This document shows positions 9,381 through 17,388 of a stretch of 64,000 nucleotides of DNA, in pieces; position 1 is the first letter of the stretch; every line of letters begins with the position of its first letter. Under the pieces are notes generated by a model that was not told the DNA's origin, searched no databases, and worked only from the letters and a program-made list of their open reading frames with translations. The DNA is taken from assembly GCF_003072645.1 (NCBI RefSeq), contig NZ_CP028897.1:57501-121500 (forward strand), written 5' to 3'. A program made the position numbers and the translations under genes. The stretch is from Dongshaea marina. Its GTDB lineage: Bacteria > Pseudomonadota > Gammaproteobacteria > Enterobacterales > Aeromonadaceae.

Positions 9381-10889
9381 CTAACGCTCCTCTACCATGG
9401 GCTTAAAGCGCTTAAGCTCCAGCAGGCGATATCCGGTGTAGTTACCCAGAAGCAGCACCAGGGCCATGATGACCAGCTGCAGACCGATGAAGTTGAAGGT
9501 TAGGTGGCGGATGAGTTCATTATTCATCGCCAGATAGGCAAAGACCGCGACCAGCAGAGAACCGCCGCCCTGTACCACGACCTCACGAGGGCCATCCTCT
9601 TCCCATAGAATCGACATCCGCTCAATGGTCCAGGAGAGGATGATCATCGGGAAGAAGGTGATCTTCATTCCTTCGGTCAGACCAATCTTATAGGCCAGCA
9701 CAGAGAATAGGGCGATGATCAAGATAACCATGATGATCACCGCCGATATTCGTGCGACAAGCAGGAGATTAAGCTTGGACAGATAGGAGCGAATAATCAG
9801 GCCGACTCCAACGATCAACAGGAATCCGAGCAGGCCGGTGAGCAGGCTGGTCTGGATAAAGGCCAGCGCGATCAAAACCGGCATGAAGGTTCCTGAGGTG
9901 CGAAGCCCGATAATGACCCGTAGGAATACAACCACCAACACCCCGATTGGAATGAGGAGGATCCCCTTAAACAGAGACTGCTCTTCAATGGGCAGGGTGT
10001 GGATCGAAAAGTTCATCAATTCGGTATCTTTGAACTTGGCTTCCAGGGCGCGATTGATCGGAATGTTCTGTCGGATCATCGAGAAGGTAACCTGGGATGC
10101 GGTCCCACCAACCAGGTCCAGCAAAGAGCCGGTACTTTGCTCCCATAGCATTAGGTTTTTAGGCTGACCCTGCTGACCGTTGGTTGGGTTAAATAGCTGG
10201 TATTTATCCCCTTCAAAGACCTGAATATAGTTGACCAACTCCTGGCGGCGTCTCCCATCCTCAAGATTGAGAGCCTTAACCACTCGTGCCGGGATATCCG
10301 CGTTATTGAGCAGTTCAACGATGAGATCTGCCTTGGACTTTCCCTGTTGTAGCAGCAGAGCGTTTTGGCTCTCCGGGTCATTGAGCTCTTTGAGAAGCTC
10401 ACGGGTCAGGGTATAGCTGTCGGAGGAGCGCTGGTGAGCCTGGGTCATCAGTTGCTCGGCGGCCGTGATGAAGGGCTCTTTTTCAACCTGTTTGTCGATA
10501 GAAGGCGGGGTTGCCAACCAGGTGGGCTTGGCATTGGGATCTGCCAGCATATCAACCTTGTAGTAGAGCTCCTGACGGCCGGTAGCTGTCCGGGCGGACC
10601 ACTCCGCCCGCCCCGAGCCATCTTTTTCCACAAAGGTTAGGCCATACCCAGGACTGGCGGTGGTCTGCTGTAGCAGGGTAAAGCCAGGCTGGGTACTGGG
10701 GATCGCCAGCGAGGCCATCACGGGATCACCGTGGGCCTTAAATTCTACCTTGGCTTCAATCGACCAGATGGGGCGTTTTTGCCCCGGGGTCCAGGGAACA
10801 TCAAAGCTAAAGTGGCGATATAGCATTAGGGCTAAGCCCGCCAGCAATAGCAGCGCGATCAGGATATAGAAGGGCTTACGTGAGACCAT
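9381..10889 (-). CDS. Inactive transglutaminase-like 7TM membrane protein
   Basis: A 502-residue inner-membrane protein. One N-terminal helix (about 7-25) anchors a periplasmic segment of about 270 residues resembling an inactive transglutaminase domain. Seven C-terminal helices follow, from about residue 305 to 490 (for example GILLIPIGVLVVVFLRVIIG and LLTGLLGFLLIVGVGLIIRS). This matches the family called inactive transglutaminase fused to seven transmembrane helices. It shares 1 nt with the stop of the upstream protease-like gene and ends 1 nt before the ATP-grasp gene. Known comparative genomics places these three families together and predicts a peptide-modifying system at the membrane; no reaction has been seen here. 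Confidence 0.83.
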   Translation of the reverse strand: MVSRKPFYILIALLLLAGLALMLYRHFSFDVPWTPGQKRPIWSIEAKVEFKAHGDPVMASLAIPSTQPGFTLLQQTTASPGYGLTFVEKDGSGRAEWSARTATGRQELYYKVDMLADPNAKPTWLATPPSIDKQVEKEPFITAAEQLMTQAHQRSSDSYTLTRELLKELNDPESQNALLLQQGKSKADLIVELLNNADIPARVVKALNLEDGRRRQELVNYIQVFEGDKYQLFNPTNGQQGQPKNLMLWEQSTGSLLDLVGGTASQVTFSMIRQNIPINRALEAKFKDTELMNFSIHTLPIEEQSLFKGILLIPIGVLVVVFLRVIIGLRTSGTFMPVLIALAFIQTSLLTGLLGFLLIVGVGLIIRSYLSKLNLLLVARISAVIIMVILIIALFSVLAYKIGLTEGMKITFFPMIILSWTIERMSILWEEDGPREVVVQGGGSLLVAVFAYLAMNNELIRHLTFNFIGLQLVIMALVLLLGNYTGYRLLELKRFKPMVEER

Positions 10890-11617
10890 CAGCTTTTATC
10901 CGTTTTGAGTAGTTTTGGCTTGGGTTGAACATACTTCTTGGCTACATCAACCACGGCGATGTCTTTTAGAAATTCCCGACCAATCAGCACCGGATAGATC
11001 ATCTCGGAGCGATCCTTAAGGGTAAACTCGGCCTGTTCTGTCAAATCCCCCATCCTTACCGTGAGTTTTACGACCGGACGGCGGTCAATTTTTTTGGCAG
11101 AAGCCTGCTTGATTCTGACATAGCGTACCAGAGGGGTTTCGATGGGGAGCTTCTCGTTGCGATCTTCATGAGCTAAATTAAATTTTACCCACTTCTTGCC
11201 ATCGCGCTCAAAAACCTGGATATCCTGAGCACTGATGGAGGAGGTGGTCGCACCGGTATCGATTCGGGCATTGAAGGTGTCATTGACCGGTTCAATCCAG
11301 ATGGATTCGACCTGGCCAAGGATCAGCTTTCCATCCGGGGTCTTGTCGGTACGGACGGGCTTTTTCTTGTCGAACTTGGGGCTGACTGTCACTGTTGGCT
11401 GTTTAGGGTCTATGTTGTGAGCGAGTTGTTTGAGCTGCTTGAGTTGTTCTTCTGATACCTTCTGCTGTGCATCAAGTTTGGCATTGATTCGAGCCTCGCT
11501 ATCTTTGATCTGGTCCTGGACCTGTTGATAGTTTTGGCTGGACTGGTGTTGTGCCGCACACCCTGTCAGGAGCAGGGTAAGTAGACCGGCTATGAGTAAT
11601 ATGGGGTATCTCAACAT
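10889..11617 (-). CDS. Retropepsin-like (so-called ATP-dependent zinc protease) lipoprotein
   Basis: A 242-residue lipoprotein. The signal peptide ends in the lipobox LLTGC, with Cys20 as lipidation site. A Gln/Lys-rich coiled-coil stretch follows (about 25-70), then a domain from about 95 to 235 with FNARIDTGATTSSISA, whose D120-T-G-A is the catalytic motif of aspartic retropepsins, plus a later strand PVLIGREFLKDIAVVDV. The family is labelled ATP-dependent zinc protease or RimB-like, although nothing in the motif suggests zinc or ATP. First gene of the operon with the 7TM transglutaminase-like protein and the ATP-grasp ligase. Likely periplasmic, trimming or recognising the product of the ligase (inference). 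Confidence 0.83.
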   Translation of the reverse strand: MLRYPILLIAGLLTLLLTGCAAQHQSSQNYQQVQDQIKDSEARINAKLDAQQKVSEEQLKQLKQLAHNIDPKQPTVTVSPKFDKKKPVRTDKTPDGKLILGQVESIWIEPVNDTFNARIDTGATTSSISAQDIQVFERDGKKWVKFNLAHEDRNEKLPIETPLVRYVRIKQASAKKIDRRPVVKLTVRMGDLTEQAEFTLKDRSEMIYPVLIGREFLKDIAVVDVAKKYVQPKPKLLKTDKS

Positions 11618-11845
11618 AAACTCCGTTTTTCTTAGAACATGCTATTTCAAGTGTAACATGCTCCCCTAGCTCTATGTAAAACGGACACTTTTATCAAAGT
11701 GTGAGCAGCGACAAGAATCTGCACATCCAGCTGGCTCACTCGTAGCGAGGAGCTGGCTATCGACTTTTTATCCCGATTTGCGCATCATGTGGCGAGAAAA
11801 ATTCTTTGATCTATTCACTGGCTATTATGGTTGAGCGGAGGTTTT

Positions 11846-12109
11846 ATGCAGTGCCATCGAATTGAAGAGTTGCTTGAGCTACTTGAGCCTGTATGGCTGG
11901 AGCAGCAGGAGCTGAACCTGGTGCAGATCCTGGCTCAGCTTGCCAAAGAGGCTGGCTTTGAGGGACCGCTTGAAGAGCTAACGGATGATGTGCTTATCTA
12001 TCACCTGAAGATGCGAGGTAGTGATAAGCAGGAGATGATCCCAGGCCTCAAGAAAGATTGTGAAGTTGATTTTAAAGAGGCCCTGCTTAAGGCGCGTGGC
12101 ATCAAGTAA
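11846..12109 (+). CDS. yihD: YihD-family protein (DUF1040)
   Basis: An 87-residue cytoplasmic protein similar along its length to E. coli YihD (89 aa), including the core [18 protein letters not shown] and IPGLKKD...[10 protein letters not shown]. Molecular function is not established for the family. The start is ATG 11846 after GCGGAGG; an in-frame TTG at 11831 is less likely. A terminator separates it from srkA, but the order yihD-srkA-dsbA is the same as in enteric bacteria. Confidence 0.92.
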   Translation: MQCHRIEELLELLEPVWLEQQELNLVQILAQLAKEAGFEGPLEELTDDVLIYHLKMRGSDKQEMIPGLKKDCEVDFKEALLKARGIK

Positions 12110-12124
12110 GCTGACTTTTCCATA

Positions 12125-12147
12125 AACTCCCCACTCAGGGGAGTTTT
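12125..12147 (+). terminator. Rho-independent terminator after yihD
   Basis: AACTCCCC-ACTCA-GGGGAGTT followed by TT. It lies 16 nt downstream of the yihD stop and 19 nt before srkA, so srkA should have its own promoter or depend on readthrough. Confidence 0.8.
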
Positions 12148-12165
12148 CCACCCCGAGATAATTGA

Positions 12166-13140
12166 ATGCCTGAGATAGATCCTGTCGATTACGGTGCCCT
12201 GTCGCCGGAATTAATTCTTGATGCGATTGAAAGCTGTGGGATCCGAGTTGAATCGGGTCTGCTTGCGCTGAACAGCTATGAAAATCGTGTCTATCAGTTC
12301 CACGATGAGTCGCAGCGTTATGTGGTGAAGTTTTATCGCCCGCAACGCTGGAGTGATGCCCAGATCCTGGAGGAGCATCAGCTCAGCTGGCAAGCCACAG
12401 ATGCCGAGCTTCCGGTGGCTGCACCTCTGGTTTTAAATGGCAAGACCTTGCAACAGTACCAGGGATACCGCTTTGCGATCTGGAATAGCCTCGGAGGACG
12501 CAGCTTTGAGGTGGATAACCTGGATCAACTGGAATGGGCGGGCCGTTACCTCGGGCGCTTTCACCTGATCTGTGAACAGCAGCCCTTTATTGAGCGCCCC
12601 GCTATTGATTGCGCCTCTTACCTGCATGGACCCAGAGCTTATCTTGAGCAGCAACAGCTGGTTCCCAAAGAGCTACAACAAGCTTTCTTTGCTGCACTGG
12701 ATCCTGTCATTGAGCGGGCAGAGCAACAGTTTGGCGAGTTCAGGGCGATTCGTCTCCATGGGGATTGCCACCCGGGAAATATTTTGTGGCGTGATGGGCC
12801 GCTGTTTGTTGATCTGGATGATTGCCGAATGGGCCCGGCGATTCAGGATCTGTGGATGCTACTATCTGGCGATGATCGGGAGCGGCGGTTGCAGCTGGAT
12901 GTGATCCTCGAAGAGTACGAGATGTTTCGCGAGTTTGATCGCCGTGAGCTGGCGCTGATTGAGCCTCTCAGAGCCCTTCGGATGGTCCATTATATGGGCT
13001 GGCTTGCCCGGCGCTGGAGTGATCCCGCCTTCCCGGTCGCTTTTCCCTGGTTTGGCTCGATGCATTACTGGGAGGGACAGATCCTGGCTCTCAAAGAACA
13101 ACTTTCTGATCTCCAGGAGTCTTGCTGGAGTTCCAACTAA
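12166..13140 (+). CDS. srkA: Stress response kinase A (YihE/RdoA-type Ser/Thr kinase)
   Basis: A 324-residue protein kinase of the APH/choline-kinase fold, close to E. coli SrkA (328 aa). N-lobe features include ENRVYQFHDESQRYVVKFYRPQRW with the ATP-binding Lys. The catalytic loop is RLHGDCHPGNILW (about 200-212) and the metal-binding segment is FVDLDDCRMGPA. In E. coli it counters programmed death under stress and is partly Cpx-controlled with dsbA. The dsbA gene starts 48 nt downstream on the same strand, suggesting co-transcription as in enterics. Confidence 0.94.
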   Translation: MPEIDPVDYGALSPELILDAIESCGIRVESGLLALNSYENRVYQFHDESQRYVVKFYRPQRWSDAQILEEHQLSWQATDAELPVAAPLVLNGKTLQQYQGYRFAIWNSLGGRSFEVDNLDQLEWAGRYLGRFHLICEQQPFIERPAIDCASYLHGPRAYLEQQQLVPKELQQAFFAALDPVIERAEQQFGEFRAIRLHGDCHPGNILWRDGPLFVDLDDCRMGPAIQDLWMLLSGDDRERRLQLDVILEEYEMFREFDRRELALIEPLRALRMVHYMGWLARRWSDPAFPVAFPWFGSMHYWEGQILALKEQLSDLQESCWSSN

Positions 13141-13188
13141 CGGGGTATGGTGGGGGAGTAACCCAGCCAAACTGCAAAGGTAACAGAT

Positions 13189-13902
13189 ATGAAAAGATGG
13201 TTAGTCACTTTATTACTTGGAGCATTCGCAGCTTTTGCCGCTCAGGCTGCGCCCCTGTTCAAGCAGGGACAAAATTATACTGTGGTGAAGCAGATAGGCA
13301 CAGAAAAGCCCCAGGTGATGGAGTTCTTCTCTTACCTGTGTCCTCACTGCTACCAGTTTGAGCCGATCGTTGATGGGATGAAAAAGAAGGCGCCTGAAGG
13401 AACTGAGTTCAAGCAGGTACCGATCGCTTCTCTCGGAGGCAAGGCGGGTCCCCTGCTTCAGCGAGCCTTTGCGGTGGCACAGCTACTGGAAGTGAGTGAT
13501 AAGATGACTCCTGTGCTGTTTGAGTCGGTTCAGGTTGAGCGCAAACTTCCCAAGAGTGAAGCGGATATCAAGAAGCTGTTTGTCGATAACGGCGTCGATG
13601 GAAAGCTATTTGACGAGGCTTGGAGTAATTTTCAGATCGAGGGGATGATCAACGAATACAACCTGCTGACTGAGAGTTACAAGGTGTATGGGGTTCCGGC
13701 ATTTATCATCAATGGTAAATATCAGGTTCGCCTGGAGGGACTGCGTGGCAGTGATGCCCAGCAGAAGATGGATTATCTGTATCAGCTGGTGAACTACCTG
13801 CTTGCTAAGACAGAGCCTAGTGCCAAGCCGGTGGCTGTTAACCCGAGCAGCATCAAGACGCTTAATGCGCAGCAGGCTGAAACAGCCAGTCACCATTCCT
13901 GA
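13189..13902 (+). CDS. dsbA: Thiol:disulfide interchange protein DsbA
   Basis: A 237-residue periplasmic oxidase that introduces disulfide bonds into exported proteins and is recharged by DsbB. The signal peptide is residues 1-20 (AAQA cleavage). The active site is C51-P-H-C54 in FFSYLCPHCYQFEP and the cis-proline loop is YGVPAFIING. The protein is about 30 residues longer than E. coli DsbA because of a C-terminal tail rich in Ala, Lys and Pro, which carries no recognisable motif. It lies directly downstream of srkA and has its own terminator. Confidence 0.96.
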   Translation: MKRWLVTLLLGAFAAFAAQAAPLFKQGQNYTVVKQIGTEKPQVMEFFSYLCPHCYQFEPIVDGMKKKAPEGTEFKQVPIASLGGKAGPLLQRAFAVAQLLEVSDKMTPVLFESVQVERKLPKSEADIKKLFVDNGVDGKLFDEAWSNFQIEGMINEYNLLTESYKVYGVPAFIINGKYQVRLEGLRGSDAQQKMDYLYQLVNYLLAKTEPSAKPVAVNPSSIKTLNAQQAETASHHS

Positions 13903-13922
13903 ATGGTTTAGAATTTCCTCAA

Positions 13923-13952
13923 GAGCCCTGGCTGAATCGCCGGGGCTTTTTT
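13923..13952 (+). terminator. Rho-independent terminator of dsbA
   Basis: AGCCCTGGC pairs with GCCGGGGCT around a 6-nt loop, followed by a T tract. It is 20 nt past the dsbA stop. Confidence 0.85.
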
Positions 13953-13971
13953 ATGCCAAGCCTGCCATGCC

Positions 13972-14271
13972 TCAGTTTCGCCGGGCTTGCTGTGCTGATG
14001 TCGAAATCTCCCGGGTTGTGCGCCGCATCAGCAGCTTTAGCAGCGTAAATGCAGCTCCTCCCTGGATCAGGCAGGCAATCAGCCAGACAAGATAATGACT
14101 TGGTGGGGTGCCGCCATGAGGATAGTTGAGCCAGGCACACTTCCCGTAAGCGATGATAGCCCCGATGACCAGGCCCCAGCGAAAACGTTCGGGCCGGATA
14201 TGCCATAGCAAGGCCAGGACGATAACAAAAGTAACGGGATCGATAACTGCGATCATCAGCCGATCTAACAT
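13972..14271 (-). CDS. Hypothetical small inner-membrane protein
   Basis: A 99-residue protein with three hydrophobic segments: about 5-22 (IAVIDPVTFVIVLALLWHI), 30-46 (WGLVIGAIIAYGKCAWL) and 60-80 (YLVWLIACLIQGGAAFTLL). A basic C-terminus follows (LMRRTTREISTSAQQARRN). The start is ATG 14271, with AAGGAG 8 nt upstream; a TTG two codons earlier is in frame. I do not recognise the family. It is convergent with dsbA and stands alone. Confidence 0.65.
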   Translation of the reverse strand: MLDRLMIAVIDPVTFVIVLALLWHIRPERFRWGLVIGAIIAYGKCAWLNYPHGGTPPSHYLVWLIACLIQGGAAFTLLKLLMRRTTREISTSAQQARRN

Positions 14272-14530
14272 GAGCAAAACTCCTTTTCTGCTTTAATTTA
14301 CGCTGGCGGAGTCTGGCAGAGCCCAGGGGCTCTCGCAATAGCCACGTGTTTTAAACTGAAAGGGGGGCCGATTTAGCACAGTAAAGTTAGCAACAAAGGG
14401 ATTCTCTCAAGGTTCAGCTTGGATTAGGCGCTGCTGATGTTTCATGAGAGCTGCGGCATAAAGCTCCACAGAGCTATAGTGATGATAGATACAGGGCTGC
14501 TGATTTAGCCTGGGCCCAGGGAGATTTTTC

Positions 14531-15601
14531 ATGTTAAAGAATCTGATGCTTGGTGAGCACAAAGTCGTATCAAGGTCTCTATCCAGTGTGTTGGTTCTCC
14601 TGTTGTCCCTGGCTCCGGTGGGGGCTGAGGCTTATGAGGGTAGCTATGCAGATGCAGAAGTGCACATGGTCGATTTTTTTCAACGAACCCAGGGTGCTAA
14701 GCAGCTGATTGCCAATATGGATAGAGCCCGGATCACGGATGCGATCGTGTTTGGCTTGCCGGTTGTCAAAAAATGGAGCCTGTCCGAGCCTAAGCAGCCT
14801 AGGTATGTGTTTGGCGATGACTCTCCTGTTTATTACTACGGGATGACCGATGAGATTGTAGCCAGAGAGGTTGAGTCGCTGCCGCCTCGACAGAGGCAGC
14901 GTTTACACCCTTTCATCAATGGCTTTAACCCCACGGATCAGAACGCTGTGGAGCATATTGAGCGGATGCTCAAGTGGCGTCCGGGATTTTGGCAGGGGAT
15001 CGGAGAGGTATTAACCCGCCACGATAGCCTGACTGCCCTAACCGAGGGTGAGCAAGCCAGGGCCGATCATCCGGCTATGATGAAGGTCTACCAGCTGGCC
15101 GCGCGCTACGATCTACCGGTGATTGTACACTCCAACATCACTTCCGAGCGGGAGCGCTCCCCTCTTTATCTGGGGGAGATTGAGAATGCGCTGAAGGGTA
15201 ATCCAAAGACACGTATTATCTGGGCTCATGCCGGAGCCAGTAATACCTTGCTGCGTCGCCAAAGCCTGGATTTTGTGCTCCCCGAGCTTCGCCAGTTGCT
15301 CGAGCGCTACCCGAATCTGTATGTCCTGGGCTCATGGAGCCTTAGGGACCTGATGATCCCCGAGGAGGGCAAGGCCGATCCGCAGTGGATTCAACTGATC
15401 AAAGATTATCCGGATCGTTTTATGCTGGGCTCGGATCTGGTTGGAACCTTTAAAAATTTAGCAAAGGCGTTGCATGGCTGGGATCCTGTCTTAGATCATT
15501 TGCCAGCAAGCATCGCTGAAAAGGTGGCGCAGACCAACATGCTGAAGCTGCTGTCAGAGGCGGAACAAACCGCGGCAACTCCCGTTAAAAAGAGAAGCTG
15601 A
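14531..15601 (+). CDS. Exported amidohydrolase-family (amidohydro_2) protein
   Basis: A 356-residue protein with an N-terminal hydrophobic segment (about 15-34, ending GAEA) that looks like a signal peptide. The rest has the TIM-barrel pattern of metal-dependent hydrolases of the amidohydrolase-2 group: EVHMVDFFQR near the start, GFWQGIGEVLTRHD (about 155-168), LPVIVHSN (about 200), RIIWAHAGAS (about 236) and FMLGSDLVG (about 300). These carry the His and Asp residues expected to bind the metal. The usual N-terminal HxH is reduced to a single His, so activity is uncertain. The substrate is unknown and no operon partner is seen. Confidence 0.78.
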   Translation: MLKNLMLGEHKVVSRSLSSVLVLLLSLAPVGAEAYEGSYADAEVHMVDFFQRTQGAKQLIANMDRARITDAIVFGLPVVKKWSLSEPKQPRYVFGDDSPVYYYGMTDEIVAREVESLPPRQRQRLHPFINGFNPTDQNAVEHIERMLKWRPGFWQGIGEVLTRHDSLTALTEGEQARADHPAMMKVYQLAARYDLPVIVHSNITSERERSPLYLGEIENALKGNPKTRIIWAHAGASNTLLRRQSLDFVLPELRQLLERYPNLYVLGSWSLRDLMIPEEGKADPQWIQLIKDYPDRFMLGSDLVGTFKNLAKALHGWDPVLDHLPASIAEKVAQTNMLKLLSEAEQTAATPVKKRS

Positions 15602-15613
15602 GCCGCACCTTTA

Positions 15614-16042
15614 TTAGTGCGCGGTTTGAACTTGCTGATAGATCGCTTCAATCATGGCGTTGAGGCCATTGCCCCGGGAGGGACTGAGCTGCTGGCGTAA
15701 TCCGAGTTGCTCAATATAGCTATGCATATCGAAGCTTAGGATCTGTTGTGAGCTTCTTTGGTTGAGAGGAGCTAGCACCACGGCGATCAAGCCCCGCACG
15801 ATGCGAGCCTCACTGTCTGCACTCAGTTGCCATAATCCCTGTTCATCCGTCTGGCAATGCAGCCAGGCGGCACTTTCGCAGCCATGAACTCGACAGGCAT
15901 CGGTTTTATATTTTTCCTCCAGAGGTGGAAGAGCTTTTCCTAACAGGATCAGCTGTCGCAAGCGCTGCTCAGGGGTTTTGGCATCGGCAAACTGCTCGAG
16001 GATCTGTTGGGGATCAGGGAGGGAATTTGGCTGGCTCATCAT
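15614..16042 (-). CDS. csdE: SufE/CsdE-family sulfur acceptor
   Basis: A 142-residue partner protein that accepts persulfide sulfur from a cysteine desulfurase. The core KYKTDACRVHGCESAAWLHCQTDEQG holds the acceptor Cys in the SufE position (VHGCES). RIVRGLIAVVLAPLNQ and the C-terminal LSPSRGNGLNAMIEAI are standard for the family. It begins 5 nt after the desulfurase stop, so the two form an operon like csdA-csdE. The csdE name rather than sufE is chosen from this two-gene layout, since no sufBCD genes are present here. Confidence 0.9.
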   Translation of the reverse strand: MMSQPNSLPDPQQILEQFADAKTPEQRLRQLILLGKALPPLEEKYKTDACRVHGCESAAWLHCQTDEQGLWQLSADSEARIVRGLIAVVLAPLNQRSSQQILSFDMHSYIEQLGLRQQLSPSRGNGLNAMIEAIYQQVQTAH

Positions 16043-16047
16043 GGCTC

Positions 16048-17265
16048 CTAAAAATAATCCTTTAGCTGACGCAGACCTTCTACAAGATGATCGATCTCCT
16101 GATGCTGATTATAGAAGCTCATCGAGGCCCGGACTGTCCCGGATAAGCCAAGGGCACTGAGAAGAGGCATGGCACAGTGGTGGCCGACCCGTACCGCGAT
16201 CCCCTGCATATCCAGCAACATGCCAACATCCTGAGGGTGGATTTTATCCAGAGTGAATGAAATCGAGCCGCTCTGTCCTTTGGTTGGATTGATAAGCTGT
16301 AGTCCATCGACACTTCTGAGTTGCTGCTTGGCATAATCCATCAGCTCCCGTTCATGCTGCATTCTTTGGTAGGAGTCATGAGACTCAAAGTAGTCGACTG
16401 CGGTTGACAGGGCCACTGCTCCGGCGATGTTCGGCGTTCCGGCTTCAAACTTAAAAGGCAGTGCAGCAAAGGTGGTTTCTTCAAAGCTGACACTTTCGAT
16501 CATCTCGCCACCACTTTGCCAGGGGGGCATCTGCTCCAAAAACTCCTGGCGACCATAGAGCACCCCAATACCCGTTGGACCAAACAGCTTATGGCCGGAG
16601 AAGGCATAGAAATCACAATCGAGATCCTGAACATCAATGGGAGTATGGGCAACGGCCTGAGCTCCATCGATCAGGACGGTTGCTCCGGCTTTTTTCGCCA
16701 GCCAGCAGATCTCCATGACTGGATTTACAACCCCCAGGGCGTTAGAAATATGGTTGATGGCAACCAGCTTGGTTCTTGGAGTCAGGAGCTTGCCAAAGGC
16801 GCCGAGATCCAGCTCTCCGGCAGCAGTGAGAGGGATCACCTTAATCAGGGCTCCCTTGCGCTTAGCCAGCTGCTGCCAGGGAACGATATTGGCGTGATGT
16901 TCCAGGACACTGAGGATAATCTCATCTCCCGCCTGGATATTCTCATCCCCCCAGCTTTGTGCGACCAGGTTGATCGCCTCTGTGGTGCCCCGGGTCCAGA
17001 CGATCTCCTTGCTGGAGCTGGCATTGATAAAGCGGGCCAGTCGCTCCCTGGAGGCCTCGAATCGTTCGGTTGCCCGGGCACTCAGGAGGTGTGAGGCTCG
17101 GTGAACATTGCCATTACTGGTTTGGTAAAACTGCTCAATGGCCTCAATGACCGATTTCGGTTTGTGGGTAGTGGCAGCGTTATCCAGATAGATCAGAGGT
17201 TTTTCGTTATGGCAGAGGGCCAGAGCGGGAAAATCGGCCCGTACTTTATCAAGATCAAAATGCAT
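16048..17265 (-). CDS. csdA: Cysteine desulfurase, SufS/CsdA family
   Basis: A 405-residue PLP enzyme that removes sulfur from cysteine for Fe-S clusters and other thio-cofactors. Seen are IYLDNAATTHKP, GNVHRASHLLSARAT, TRGTTEAINLVAQSWG, EHHANIVPWQ, the PLP lysine in DFYAFSGHKLFGPTG (about 225) and the catalytic Cys in VRVGHHCAMPLL (about 362). The start MHFDLDKVRADFPAL at 17265 fits the family; the frame stays open to 17307 without similarity. It is followed by its sulfur acceptor gene. The HHCAMP loop is SufS-like, so the sufS/csdA choice rests on the operon layout. Confidence 0.93.
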   Translation of the reverse strand: MHFDLDKVRADFPALALCHNEKPLIYLDNAATTHKPKSVIEAIEQFYQTSNGNVHRASHLLSARATERFEASRERLARFINASSSKEIVWTRGTTEAINLVAQSWGDENIQAGDEIILSVLEHHANIVPWQQLAKRKGALIKVIPLTAAGELDLGAFGKLLTPRTKLVAINHISNALGVVNPVMEICWLAKKAGATVLIDGAQAVAHTPIDVQDLDCDFYAFSGHKLFGPTGIGVLYGRQEFLEQMPPWQSGGEMIESVSFEETTFAALPFKFEAGTPNIAGAVALSTAVDYFESHDSYQRMQHERELMDYAKQQLRSVDGLQLINPTKGQSGSISFTLDKIHPQDVGMLLDMQGIAVRVGHHCAMPLLSALGLSGTVRASMSFYNQHQEIDHLVEGLRQLKDYF

Positions 17266-17388
17266 TATCTGTTTCCGATTTGCTAGCTGTGGAAGATCCT
17301 TAATCATCTGGAGTCAGAGTGCAAGGTAAAACCCATGTCATTTGTGGATAGTCAGTGTACAATGCTCGACCCATCAGAGGAGAGGTCG

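Noticed and set aside
13919-14338. A 139-codon minus-strand frame overlapping the small membrane protein gene
   Set aside because: The alternative frame at 13972-14271 has a Shine-Dalgarno and clear membrane helices; this one is Arg/Ser-rich and unstructured.
15600-15630. Terminator between the amidohydrolase and csdE genes
   Set aside because: The CCGCAC...GTGCGCGG pairing is interrupted and overlaps the csdE coding end; too weak to list.
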